Assembly: GCF_035958815.1 (NCBI RefSeq) | Contig: NZ_CP108384.1 | Location: 186,001 to 250,000, forward strand | Length of the DNA: 64,000 bases | DNA from: Nocardia sp. NBC_01327 | GTDB lineage: Bacteria > Actinomycetota > Actinomycetes > Mycobacteriales > Mycobacteriaceae | Direction of reading: 5' to 3' | Part shown: positions 51,517 to 60,776 of the stretch, in pieces | Position numbering within the stretch: the stretch's first letter is position 1 | How the letters are laid out: every line of letters starts with the position of its first letter | Notes under the pieces: model-generated | The model's input: only the letters and a program-made list of their open reading frames with translations | Databases searched by the model: none | What the model was told of the DNA's origin: nothing | Program-made: the position numbers and the translations under genes

Positions 51517-53220
51517 ATGAATGACTGGCGCGTGGCCGAATATCTCGTGCGGGGATGCGCCGAACTGGGAGTTCGGCACATTTTCGGTGTGGACGGCGCG
51601 AATATCGAGGACGTTTACGATGCCGCGGCCTACCACGCCGCAGGCAGCGACACGAGAGTTCACGGCGTGGTGGCCAAACACGAGTTCTCCGCCGCGACAA
51701 TGGCCGACGGGTATGCGCGCGCCACCGGCGGTGTGGGCGTAGTGGTCGCGACATCCGGCGGTGGCGCAATGAATCTGGTTGCCGGACTGGCGGAATCGTT
51801 CGCATCGCAGATACCGGTACTCGCTCTGATTGGGCAGCCTCCTCGAGATCTAGAAGGCAAAGGCGCCTTCCAGGACACCAGCGGCAAGGCAGGCAGCATC
51901 GATGCGGCGGCACTGTTCAGTACGGTGTCACGCTATTGCGCACGCGTGGAGCATGCGACGGACCTGCCACAGCAGTTCGCGACCGCGGTCGAGGCCGCGC
52001 TAGGCGGTGGACCGGCGGTTCTCTTGCTGCCCAAGGATGTACAGCGCTCCCCCATCAAGACACGGACAGTGCGCCGGAACCTGCCGTCGCGCACGATCGG
52101 AGACCCGGCAGACTTGGCCGCCGTCGGCACCGCGCTGAAAACAGCGCGAACCACCGGCAAGACTCTGGTGATCGCGGGTAACCAGGTCGCGCGAGACGAT
52201 GCGCGGGAGGCGTTGCGCGACCTGGCGGTCGCCCTGGATGCCGCAGTCGGAGTGACACCGGACGCCAAGGACGTCTACGGCCCGCGAGATCCGGGATACT
52301 GCGGAATCGCGGGCACAATGGGTCATCCGGAACTGCTCGATGTCGCACGGGCGACCACCCTTTGCCTGCTAGTGGGCACCCGATTACCCGCGACAGCGCA
52401 GATTCCGCTCGGCAATATCCCGCTGGCCGCCATCGGCGGGCAGCCGCCCTACCTGCCCGCCCTCTACGCGCCCAGCTCGAATCTGGCCGTCTCACTACCG
52501 GAACTCACCGCGTTAGTGCGAGAAGGTGGAAGCGATGCAACCTCTTCCGAGAACACTCTCCACGCCGGAATCCCGGTCACTGCGATGCGGTTGCGGCCGC
52601 CAGCAGCGAACGGGCCGGGACTTCACTATCGGGAAGTGATGGAGACCATTTCGGAGCTGTTGCCCGCGAGCTGTGCGGTCTTCGCGGACGCAGGCAATAC
52701 GGGTGCGGCGGCTGTCCACCACCTCGAACTACCGGTAAATGGCAGGTTCGGACTGGCGCTGGGCATGGGCGGTATGGGCTACAGCTTCGGCGCCGCGATC
52801 GGCTCGGCGTTCGCCAACCCTCGCCCGACCTACGTCATCGCCGGCGACGGCTCATTCTTGATGCACGGCATGGAAGTACACACCGCGATCGAGCACGCTC
52901 TACCGATCACCTTCGTGATCCTCAATAACAACGCGCACGCCATGTGCGTGATCCGGGACCGCCTGTACTGCCAAAACCACGACGACCGCAACCGCTTCCA
53001 CCGCGCGATGCTCGCCGAAGGAATGGCGGCGATGTTCCCCGGACTGCCCTGCCACGCGGTACGCGATACAGATGAATTGCGCGCCGCACTATCCAGCCCC
53101 GTCGAGAGCGGCCCCCGATTCATCGCGATCGATTGCGATCCCGACGAGATGCCCCCGTTCACACCGTTTCTCGCCGCCCTTGACTTACTGAACCCGTTGC
53201 TACAGTTACCCTTTCACTAA
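51517..53220 (+). CDS. ThDP-dependent enzyme, acetolactate synthase/benzoylformate decarboxylase-like
   Basis: A 567-residue three-domain ThDP enzyme. The N-terminal PYR domain has the activating Glu56 in AKHEFSAATMADGYAR, a central domain carries VIAGNQVARDD, and the C-terminal PP domain contains GDGSFLMHGMEVHT followed by FVILNNN, the metal/ThDP motif. The FAD-binding signature of true acetolactate synthases is not evident, so decarboxylation or carboligation of a 2-oxo acid is more likely. The ATG at 51517 fits the family N-terminus; an ATG at 51490 is also in frame. Confidence 0.88.
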   Translation: MNDWRVAEYLVRGCAELGVRHIFGVDGANIEDVYDAAAYHAAGSDTRVHGVVAKHEFSAATMADGYARATGGVGVVVATSGGGAMNLVAGLAESFASQIPVLALIGQPPRDLEGKGAFQDTSGKAGSIDAAALFSTVSRYCARVEHATDLPQQFATAVEAALGGGPAVLLLPKDVQRSPIKTRTVRRNLPSRTIGDPADLAAVGTALKTARTTGKTLVIAGNQVARDDAREALRDLAVALDAAVGVTPDAKDVYGPRDPGYCGIAGTMGHPELLDVARATTLCLLVGTRLPATAQIPLGNIPLAAIGGQPPYLPALYAPSSNLAVSLPELTALVREGGSDATSSENTLHAGIPVTAMRLRPPAANGPGLHYREVMETISELLPASCAVFADAGNTGAAAVHHLELPVNGRFGLALGMGGMGYSFGAAIGSAFANPRPTYVIAGDGSFLMHGMEVHTAIEHALPITFVILNNNAHAMCVIRDRLYCQNHDDRNRFHRAMLAEGMAAMFPGLPCHAVRDTDELRAALSSPVESGPRFIAIDCDPDEMPPFTPFLAALDLLNPLLQLPFH

Positions 53221-53323
53221 AAGCTCGGGCGCTGCACACCGTCGACAAGCAATTCTGCATGTAAGCACGTCCAGATCCCGTTGCCGAGAGTGATCATCAC
53301 CAGCGGGCACGCGCCCCCCAATG

Positions 53324-53356
53324 AGTCTGCACGCCAATACAATTGGCGTGCAGACT
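53324..53356. terminator. Perfect 15-bp hairpin after the ThDP enzyme
   Basis: AGTCTGCACGCCAAT and its exact complement with a three-base loop. It separates the ThDP unit from the ESX toxin locus. The rest of the gap 53221-53670 has no recognised gene and should contain the promoter of the toxin operon. Confidence 0.75.
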
Positions 53357-53670
53357 GATCACAGCATGGAGACCTGCTGGCGCACTACCTGGTTCCGAAA
53401 CTCGCGGAGTCGTTAGTTCGCGACCGGCGGCCGCGGTGAGTATCGAGTGTCATGTAAACGCTTCTTCCAGCAGGGGTTACACCGTGCCTGGTGCCGGTCA
53501 TGGGCTGTCGCTGGTTTGCCTGCCGGGAGGCACACGGTGGGTGATCGGATCCGCAAGGGGTCCATCCCCAGCACTGGTAAGTCGACCTCTGCAAGCCATA
53601 CTGACGACCGTTGGCATGATCCATCCTTCGGCCCCGGAGCTGAGCGAAATCTGACATCTGGGGGACCGCT

Positions 53671-55176
53671 ATGGGCGATTCGCTTCGGGTAGACGAGGAT
53701 CCACTGCGGGCGTTGACATCCAGGCTCACTGCGATCGCGGCCGAGGCATCGACTGCTGCGCAGCAGCTACAGTCCGCACTCGCCGAGAACGGTCAGCCGT
53801 GGGGCAAAGACAGCATCGGCCAGACTTTTGCAGGCACGTATGTGTCCGCCGAGCAGCAGACCGTGAGCGACTTCCACCAGGTTGCCGCAGGCCTCGGCGA
53901 CGAGGGTGGCAATCTACTCGGACTCCTGGACGCCCTGCAGAACCAAGATCAGCTGGGGGGCCGGGTTCTGGCGGCGGTGCAGCCGATCTCCCCGCCGTCG
54001 GCCACCCTCGCTCCGCCATCAGCGGTCGCTCCCGCCGATACACCATCAAACAATGCCGAGCTCCAGCCTGATTCGCGGGTACCAAGGGCGACGGAACTTA
54101 CCGCACGAGCCGATCCGGGGACGGCGCTCGTCGGCGTTGCGAAATCTCCTACCCCTGTCGTTGTCGTCGGCGACGAGAATCCGGGAGTCGACTCCACGCA
54201 GGGATCGTCACCGACGAGCGCGGATACGCCTGTGAATTCCATGCTGCCCTCGAATTCCATCCGGGCCGCGGATACGGGACCACCCGGCGGGACAACTGCG
54301 GCATCGGTCGAAAATGCGGCCACGGAAGCGTCGGTGAGCATGCGCGCCGCCACTCCGACGCTAAACGGCGGCGGTCGTGATCTCGGTCGCGAGGCCGGCA
54401 CACGCGCGCTATCTGACTCCGGCCCGCTGACCACGCCCTGGACACGGCTGCGTCCGGCGGGGGGCGGAGTATCCGCTCCACAGGAATCCGGTCGCGGTGT
54501 CCCGCCGCGACCGCAAGCCCGGCCGATCGGCCGTAAGCCAGCGAAAAAAGATGTCGCGCAACCAGATCGGGGTCCTCGGGACACTCTGTCGATGCAACTG
54601 GCCCGGGAGTTGGCGCGAAAATACGGGCTCGAGGTGCTCGGGTTCAGTAGCCCGGGACTAGACGAGCAGGCAGTGGCCGAGTTCGCTGCGGCGATCGATG
54701 ACATGCTCACCCGGCATCCGGTCCTCATTCTGACCTCAATAGCCATCTCTGAACTACCCGAGGATGAGCTGGCCCGCAGTTTCACCGAGGAGTCCGGTGA
54801 CGGCATATCGGGAATGCACGTGGTATTGAGCCTGGCCACCGCCCGTGATCGTAGTCTCGCCGCTGAATGGATCGCGACGGAACGGCAAGCCGGGAAATGG
54901 CCCGTCGCGATCGAACTACCGCCTGTCTACGCGCTGGTAGTACATGAACTCGGATATGCCATGGATGCCGTCGGTGGCCATCGGGCCCGTGCGACCGTGC
55001 AGGAGATGCCGATCTCCGAGCGCTCGGGGAGATCCGGCAACCCCGCTGCGGCCGTGGCCGCTGCTTTCGCCGAGGTCGAGTTGATGGGAGACGCAGCCAA
55101 ACCGCAGTCGAAAGCCCTGCATCGGGTGCTGCTAGAGGCTGCAGACAGCGCTCACTCGTCGAATGAATCCCACTAA
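53671..55176 (+). CDS. ESX-type (WXG100-headed) polymorphic protein with metallopeptidase-like C-terminus
   Basis: A 501-residue protein. Residues 1-95 form the helical hairpin of ESX/type VII substrates with the W-x-G-type turn PWGKDSIGQTF (Trp44). A disordered Pro/Ser/Thr/Ala region (about 100-310) follows. The C-terminal domain (about 310-490) contains PPVYALVVHELGYAMDAVGG; the H425-E-L-G-Y429 motif is like the HExxH of zinc metallopeptidase toxins but with Tyr for the second His. GGGGGA precedes the ATG. Function as a secreted toxin is inferred from the layout. Confidence 0.8.
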   Translation: MGDSLRVDEDPLRALTSRLTAIAAEASTAAQQLQSALAENGQPWGKDSIGQTFAGTYVSAEQQTVSDFHQVAAGLGDEGGNLLGLLDALQNQDQLGGRVLAAVQPISPPSATLAPPSAVAPADTPSNNAELQPDSRVPRATELTARADPGTALVGVAKSPTPVVVVGDENPGVDSTQGSSPTSADTPVNSMLPSNSIRAADTGPPGGTTAASVENAATEASVSMRAATPTLNGGGRDLGREAGTRALSDSGPLTTPWTRLRPAGGGVSAPQESGRGVPPRPQARPIGRKPAKKDVAQPDRGPRDTLSMQLARELARKYGLEVLGFSSPGLDEQAVAEFAAAIDDMLTRHPVLILTSIAISELPEDELARSFTEESGDGISGMHVVLSLATARDRSLAAEWIATERQAGKWPVAIELPPVYALVVHELGYAMDAVGGHRARATVQEMPISERSGRSGNPAAAVAAAFAEVELMGDAAKPQSKALHRVLLEAADSAHSSNESH

Positions 55177-55213
55177 TGGTGCAGTTATCGTCGATCGGCA
55201 CTAGGTGGTGCCG

Positions 55214-58200
55214 ATGACACTGCGGATTCCTCCGGAGGTGCCAAGCTCATTGGTCAGCCTGGTGGCGGGGCCTTTCCCGGTCGGCGACGAAGATGCGCTG
55301 CGGCGGCGCGCGACGGCGCTGCGCGAAGTTGCGAAGGTGTGCTCGGAGCTGGCTGATCAGCATGTCGTGGCGGTCTCGGAACTCGCCGACGTGGCGACAG
55401 GCAACACCGCCGCAGCGCTGACGGAACTGGGCAAGACCAACACAGCGAATCTGCACAGCTTGACCGACCAGTGCACGAGCCTCGCGAAACAGTGCGACGA
55501 TGCCGCGAACTCGATCGAATACGCCAAGCAGGTGATCATCGTCACCCTGGTTATCCTCGCCGCCCAACTCGTCTGGGACGCCCTGACCTTCTTCGCCGGG
55601 GGTGCCGCCGACGCACCGGTGGAACGGTTGGCCGCAGAGGCGGAGATCCGAGCGGCCGCCGACGCGGCGGCCACCGCGGTCGCCGAGGACGCCGCAGCCG
55701 CGGTCGCGGAGCGGGCGGCCATCCGCACTATTGCGAAAACCGTTGTCTCGGGAGCAGTCTGGGGTGGCGCGCCGGTTCTCGTGGCCGATCTGTGGATGGA
55801 TGCCGATCATCACGGCAACGGGATCAACTGGACCGATGTCGGCGAGGCAGCCCTCGCCGGGGCCGGAGGCGGCGTCGCCGGCAGCCTCGTTGGCGCCAAA
55901 CTCGGGCAGGGATTCGGCCACATCCTCGGCGATCGTAGATCCCTGCCCGGCCAATACTTCCAACATCTCGGGGCAGGCATGGCCGGTGCGCTCGGAGGCG
56001 GCGCGGCTGGCGGCCTCGTTGGCGGCGCGATCACAATAATCGCCGGCAACGCGATCGCCGCAGCGCACGGCCAGTCGGTGAATCTGTTCCACGGCCTGGG
56101 CCTCGACACCCTCATGCAGGGGGTCGAGGCCGGTATTGGAGGCGGATTGCTGGGTGGCGCCTCCGAGGCGCTGCGCACAGGCCGGGAACCCCACAATGGC
56201 GCCCAGTCGACGCCCGAGCCATCCGGCGAACCGCCCGGGTCGTCGGTGGTTCGGAACGGGGATGTTCATGTGCCGGACGACCGCACCCGAAACGGTGTAG
56301 AGCCGGCATCAGACTCCGGCAGGCCGGAGCAGTCGCTGGGCAAGGTCGACGACCCGGTGCCGCAGCCGCCGCCTGATACGACACCGCGGCATCAGGCGGC
56401 GGTACCCGATATACGGCCGGTCCGCGTCGACGAGGCAGCGCGGACCAGTCACACGGTCGTGGGTAGGAGCGCCCCGGACGCCGAGCGCCCGCCGGCGCAA
56501 GTCCAAGCTCGCGTTGTCGAACCAGTCCGGTCCGAAGTACCCCGGCGTCCGGTCGAACAGGTGCAGCGGCCGGCCAAAACGGCCGAGATCGGTAGCTGGT
56601 CGCCTCGCACAGCACCGACTCCGGAGTCGGCGGCCCAGCGCGAGGGCCAACTGCCGAAGGCCGCGTACCAGAAGCCGGATCAGAATCCGGTGGAGTCTCC
56701 TGGATACCAGGTATCCGTTGATGCCACTCGGGACCGGCCTGCTCCGGGTGTCGCGGAGCACTTGCCGCTCCCAGCCACCAAGACTGCTCCCGTCCAAGTC
56801 ACTGCTGAACCGCAGCCCGCGTCGCGTCACCCCGAGCAGGCGTCGGCGGTGGAGAAGCCGCCGGCCGAAATCGAGAAGCCGCCGGCCATCACCGAGGAGG
56901 CCGCACCGTCCGCCGGTAACGAATGGAAATCTGTCGTCGCCCCGGCGCAACTGGTCAGGCACATCGAGCACGGCGGTGAGCACGGCCGTAGCCAGGACGT
57001 CGCCCAAGGCCGTCGGGGCCTTCGCCAGGTGTCGCCGGTCGGCGACCTCCGGCGCCCGGGCGGCGCGAACCGGCCGGGCGAGGTCGCTCCGAAGGGACGC
57101 GAAGGAGCATTGTTCCAGCGAGGTCGGGGCGAGCACGGCCCGGGTCACGCACCCGAAATGGTCGCCCCGCGGGCGCCGGATCACCACCGGCCGGTGGCCG
57201 CCGACGCCAGCCCCTGGACGCCTGGACAGCCTCCTGCGGGCGGGCGCCCTGCCGGGGGCGGCGGCGATGACTTTCGTGGCGGTGGCGGTGGCGGTTTCGA
57301 TCGGCCGAGCGCGGCGGGCGACCAGGGCGGCGAGGTCGAGATCCGGTTCGGGAACGCGTCGGTCCGCATTCCCCGTGGCGGTGAGGTTCGCCTGGGACGT
57401 GCCGATTCACCTCTGTCCGAACACTTCTCGTCGTATCCGACCGTGTCTCGTGGTCACGCGACCCTCGGCGTGGATGAGAGCGGGCGAGTGTGGGTCCGGG
57501 ACGAAGGATCGTCGAACGGCACGTTCATCAACGGCAGGCGACTCGGCCATGGCGAAGAATCGACGCTGCACCAGAGCGACCGGGTGCGGCTCGGCAGTGA
57601 CTACGAGACGAACGTCGAGATCACACACCCTGATCTCCCGGATGGGCCGGTCACCTCCCCTGAGGCGCAGCCGGTCGTACTTCGCCTGTCCGGTCCGGAT
57701 GGTTCGCTGCCGCTTCGGCTGGCGCCCGGTGAGGAGATCAGAGTCGGACGGGACGACCTGGGTGGGTTGACGTCCGATCCAGGTCTGGTCCAGCAGATTT
57801 CGCGCAACCATGCCACGATCGGCATGGACCGTCAGCGGCGGATCTGGATTCGGGACGATGCCTCCACCAACGGGGCCTGGGTCAGCGATCGAAGGATCGA
57901 GCCGGGAGAGAAGGTGTTCCTCGATAATGGCGATCGAGTGAAGTTCGGGCAGGGGCTGGAAGCCGGGGTACGACTGGAACCTGAGCGCCCGACACCTTCA
58001 GACCCGGTTGCGGAGCCCGACCGGGGCGGGCATCCCGCGGTCGTTGGTCCGGCAGTGGACGAAATCCCTGCGCCGCCACTGCATCCGGACGTCGCAGCAC
58101 GTGCGGTCGCCGACTTCCCATCGGTATTCGACCAGCCCCGAACGCTCGACAACTTGCATGAGAATCTACGGCCAGATACCAGCTTCGACAATCTGATGGC

Positions 58201-59011
58201 GGTTCGCGAACATTCCTATCGCAGCAATGGAGTGGAACCGCCGGCGCTGTCCAGGGAGAATCTGGATTCTTTCCTCGCCGATATCTGGAACCGGCGCAGT
58301 GATCCGAAGCTCAAGATCTATGACGCATACAGCGGTACCGTGCGAGGATCGGTACCGGACCCGACGGGATATATCAAGGATCTGGTAGACATGATTCCAG
58401 AACGCGCTGACGGATATCCGCGCGGAGCGCTTGCACAGCACAGCTCGGGGTACATACTGCTTACGCCCGATAACTATCTGACTATCGATCCGGATGATTT
58501 AAAATTCGTTCGCTATTCCCGAGAAGGCGATAGTCAGATCGACATCCGATATCGCGTCTACGTAAACGCACACCAAATGGCGGCTCCGGATTTGATGAAG
58601 GGCATCGTTCATCAAATCGTGCAGGATTCTGACCGATTTCCCGGCGTCAGCTTGGCCAAGATTTCTGGTCCGACCAGCATGCGAGCGGACGGCGTGGTCA
58701 TCTATGTGAGCGACATCGAATCGGCGGGACGTGTAGTCGATTGGCTGAAAGATTACCAGCAACGAAATCCCGACTCGTTCGAATGGCCGGTCCCTGCAAT
58801 GACCAATCAGGCTGCACCGGGTATTTCTGTCGGAGCCGAACCCGAAGAGAGCATGGGGCGAGTGAGCTTCGGATCGGTCCGATCGGGCATAATCTCCGAA
58901 CAACTCCACTCGGCTCAGAGTTTCGCCGAATTCCAAGACGCAGTACTTCGTGGATTCGATCGAAACGGCATCGATTCTTTGCGGCCCCATCGCAATACGG
59001 AACGACTATGA
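55214..59011 (+). CDS. Large ESX-associated protein: membrane/glycine-zipper region, two FHA domains, HopA1-like C-terminus
   Basis: A 1265-residue protein from the ATG at 55214 (AGGTGG upstream). Residues about 10-100 are helical and WXG100-like without the Trp. A membrane segment (about 105-128) and glycine-zipper stretches (about 215-330) follow, then a long Pro-rich linker. FHA domain 1 (about 705-800) has VRLGRADS, SRGHATLG and SSNGTFING; FHA domain 2 (about 820-925) has IRVGRDDLGG, SRNHATIG and STNGAWV. Residues about 975-1240 resemble the HopA1 effector family, ending in VSFGSVRSGIISEQL. The likely role is a secreted or surface effector with phosphothreonine-binding modules (inference). 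Confidence 0.82.
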   Translation: MTLRIPPEVPSSLVSLVAGPFPVGDEDALRRRATALREVAKVCSELADQHVVAVSELADVATGNTAAALTELGKTNTANLHSLTDQCTSLAKQCDDAANSIEYAKQVIIVTLVILAAQLVWDALTFFAGGAADAPVERLAAEAEIRAAADAAATAVAEDAAAAVAERAAIRTIAKTVVSGAVWGGAPVLVADLWMDADHHGNGINWTDVGEAALAGAGGGVAGSLVGAKLGQGFGHILGDRRSLPGQYFQHLGAGMAGALGGGAAGGLVGGAITIIAGNAIAAAHGQSVNLFHGLGLDTLMQGVEAGIGGGLLGGASEALRTGREPHNGAQSTPEPSGEPPGSSVVRNGDVHVPDDRTRNGVEPASDSGRPEQSLGKVDDPVPQPPPDTTPRHQAAVPDIRPVRVDEAARTSHTVVGRSAPDAERPPAQVQARVVEPVRSEVPRRPVEQVQRPAKTAEIGSWSPRTAPTPESAAQREGQLPKAAYQKPDQNPVESPGYQVSVDATRDRPAPGVAEHLPLPATKTAPVQVTAEPQPASRHPEQASAVEKPPAEIEKPPAITEEAAPSAGNEWKSVVAPAQLVRHIEHGGEHGRSQDVAQGRRGLRQVSPVGDLRRPGGANRPGEVAPKGREGALFQRGRGEHGPGHAPEMVAPRAPDHHRPVAADASPWTPGQPPAGGRPAGGGGDDFRGGGGGGFDRPSAAGDQGGEVEIRFGNASVRIPRGGEVRLGRADSPLSEHFSSYPTVSRGHATLGVDESGRVWVRDEGSSNGTFINGRRLGHGEESTLHQSDRVRLGSDYETNVEITHPDLPDGPVTSPEAQPVVLRLSGPDGSLPLRLAPGEEIRVGRDDLGGLTSDPGLVQQISRNHATIGMDRQRRIWIRDDASTNGAWVSDRRIEPGEKVFLDNGDRVKFGQGLEAGVRLEPERPTPSDPVAEPDRGGHPAVVGPAVDEIPAPPLHPDVAARAVADFPSVFDQPRTLDNLHENLRPDTSFDNLMAVREHSYRSNGVEPPALSRENLDSFLADIWNRRSDPKLKIYDAYSGTVRGSVPDPTGYIKDLVDMIPERADGYPRGALAQHSSGYILLTPDNYLTIDPDDLKFVRYSREGDSQIDIRYRVYVNAHQMAAPDLMKGIVHQIVQDSDRFPGVSLAKISGPTSMRADGVVIYVSDIESAGRVVDWLKDYQQRNPDSFEWPVPAMTNQAAPGISVGAEPEESMGRVSFGSVRSGIISEQLHSAQSFAEFQDAVLRGFDRNGIDSLRPHRNTERL

Positions 59012-59039
59012 GCGAAATTATAAAGAAAGGGAAGAAATT

Positions 59040-59294
59040 GTGGACTATTTCCAGGAGGATCGCGACTTGGCAATTGATTTTCTCTCTGGACATATCACGC
59101 CGGAACGAGATCCCATCATCTTCCGGGATGATGTGCTCATACTCGCCATCTTCCGGATGGACAACCGGGACCCAGCTTGGCTGTTCGCACAGATTGCGAA
59201 TCCGAGGTGGCCGCGAGAGCTACGTGAACAGCTGGCCGTGATGATGCCGTCGCATCGTGGCGAAGCACTGGCACTGTTGACCGACGACGACTGA
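59040..59294 (+). CDS. Small protein after the HopA1-like effector, presumed immunity protein
   Basis: An 84-residue acidic protein from a GTG at 59040, with AAGGGA seven bases upstream. The frame opens earlier but there overlaps the effector gene. It is helical, with IIFRDDVLILAIFRMDN and WLFAQIANPRWPRELREQL. Size, charge and position directly after a polymorphic effector are typical of immunity proteins; the family is not recognised. Confidence 0.65.
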   Translation: MDYFQEDRDLAIDFLSGHITPERDPIIFRDDVLILAIFRMDNRDPAWLFAQIANPRWPRELREQLAVMMPSHRGEALALLTDDD

Positions 59295-59461
59295 CCAGAG
59301 AGCTCGTTCCGGGACGTGGCGCCGTAGCTGCTGAGGACGTAGCCATCCAGCCTTCCGAGTCACCAGTCAGACCCCGACACGGTCGGCTTCTAATGCGCAC
59401 AGCACGCCCATGTCTCCTACCGGCACCGCGATTTGTCGACGCCAGCGGTTATCGTGTCTGT

Positions 59462-59794
59462 ATGGCCGCCCCACATCACGATCCCGCGCACCAACTGGTG
59501 CCTGCGGCAGAGCCGGAAGCGTTGCGCGCCGCCCTGCCGCCGCCGCTGCGCGAGGAGTTCGACAGTGAGTGGGAGTCGGTGCTGGAGGACGCGAAGAAGT
59601 CCCACACCCTCGTCGATATCCACGCACTGCTGAACAAGTGGCAGCACACTGCGGCGATGGAGTTCCGGGATCCGGGCTCATATCAGCGGATGCTGGACAA
59701 GGCCGCACGAATCCTCGAGCAGGGCGGAAACCCCCACGGGGGCACCCTCGAGGACATGCTCGCCCACATCGAACGCCGGCGCCGAGCCCTCTGA
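59462..59794 (+). CDS. DUF6247 family protein, probable antitoxin
   Basis: A 110-residue protein starting MAAPHHDPAHQLV. The DUF6247 core reads LREEFDSEWESVLEDAKKSH, then LLNKWQHTAAMEFRDPGSYQ and a final helix. In actinobacteria it is commonly encoded just before a small RelE-like protein, as here (four-base gap), which suggests the antitoxin of the pair. Confidence 0.82.
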   Translation: MAAPHHDPAHQLVPAAEPEALRAALPPPLREEFDSEWESVLEDAKKSHTLVDIHALLNKWQHTAAMEFRDPGSYQRMLDKAARILEQGGNPHGGTLEDMLAHIERRRRAL

Positions 59795-59798
59795 CCCC

Positions 59799-60047
59799 TT
59801 GTATCGCATAGTCCCGGACCCGGAAACCTTCGACCAGGTCGCGGCCCTCCCCACCGATGCCCTCGATGGCTATCTCGAGGTTCTCACCACCCTGCAGGTC
59901 ATACCGTGGAACGGCCGACCGCAGCACAAGGACAACCCGGACGGCGCCGTCCGTCATTGGTTATTCGCCGGGTCGGGCCAGGTCTTGTATTTGATCGACG
60001 AACCGCGCCGTGAGGTGCACATACTGCTTGTTCAGTGGCTCGGCTGA
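59799..60047 (+). CDS. RelE-like toxin candidate
   Basis: An 82-residue protein from a TTG start four bases after the DUF6247 stop. It shows the compact RelE/ParE-like pattern: an N-terminal strand and helix, W-N-G-R-P, then VRHWLFAGSGQVLYLIDE and VHILLVQWLG as consecutive strands. The presumed activity is ribosome-dependent mRNA cleavage, as in the family; catalytic residues are not obvious. Confidence 0.8.
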   Translation: MYRIVPDPETFDQVAALPTDALDGYLEVLTTLQVIPWNGRPQHKDNPDGAVRHWLFAGSGQVLYLIDEPRREVHILLVQWLG

Positions 60048-60434
60048 TAGACCCCCATGCTGGAGCCGTGTTCGATGCGGCCCCGCATCAGGGCGGCGCC
60101 GCAGATCGGCGAAAAGGCGAGAAGATCGTCTCGTCAATGCCTCGTAGCGCATGTGCGGGTCCCGATCTACGTCAGGTGGCGGACAATTTCGAGACCCAGG
60201 ACATCACTCTGGCGCAGTTCATTCGGAACGAACGCGCCTAGCTTCAGTCTCGGTCGGCGGTGGACCCGATGGGTGGCCCGTCGCGACCGACCTCTCTGCG
60301 GCCTCGAAAGCCGCAGCGTAGGGACCTGATTCGGCATAGCCGGACGTGTTCCCATCGTTGGCGATATGAGAAGTCGTGGTCGAGCAATAATTGACCGTGA
60401 CCACGATACCGAGTGCTGACGGCAGGTAGTTGAC
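60048..60434. other. Gap without a credible gene
   Basis: Short frames here have no coding character or start signal. The region should contain the promoter of the following gene pair. Confidence 0.4.
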
Positions 60435-60776
60435 ATGTCGAACGAGAACCAGACGTTTGCGATCGATCAGCATGAACTGCAGCATCACAGCGACCTGCAG
60501 CACCAGCGGTCCGCCGAACTCAGTCAGGCAGCAGTCGCGCCGGTCGAACACTTGAACAATCTGCACAAAGAATTAGGGGTTGCCGGCGCGGCCGGCACAC
60601 AAGCCTTGGTGGACTATCACGTGACCTATCGCCAGGCGAAGTTGAACGATCACGCGGCCACACGGGGCAAGATAGGCCAATCCTTGAGCGACTTGATACC
60701 GACCTTTCATGGAACGGATCAGGAGACCGGCCGCGTGATCAACGCTGCCGGTGATATTCGGCCGGTGAGCCAATGA
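60435..60776 (+). CDS. Small helical protein, possibly ESX-related
   Basis: A 113-residue polar, helical protein without a signal peptide: FAIDQHELQHHSDLQHQR, then a long helix and a Gly-rich turn GVAGAAGTQAL. The length and helix-turn-helix hairpin resemble EspC/WXG100-type secreted proteins of actinobacteria, but the W-x-G is missing. It overlaps the next ATG by four bases. Confidence 0.65.
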   Translation: MSNENQTFAIDQHELQHHSDLQHQRSAELSQAAVAPVEHLNNLHKELGVAGAAGTQALVDYHVTYRQAKLNDHAATRGKIGQSLSDLIPTFHGTDQETGRVINAAGDIRPVSQ

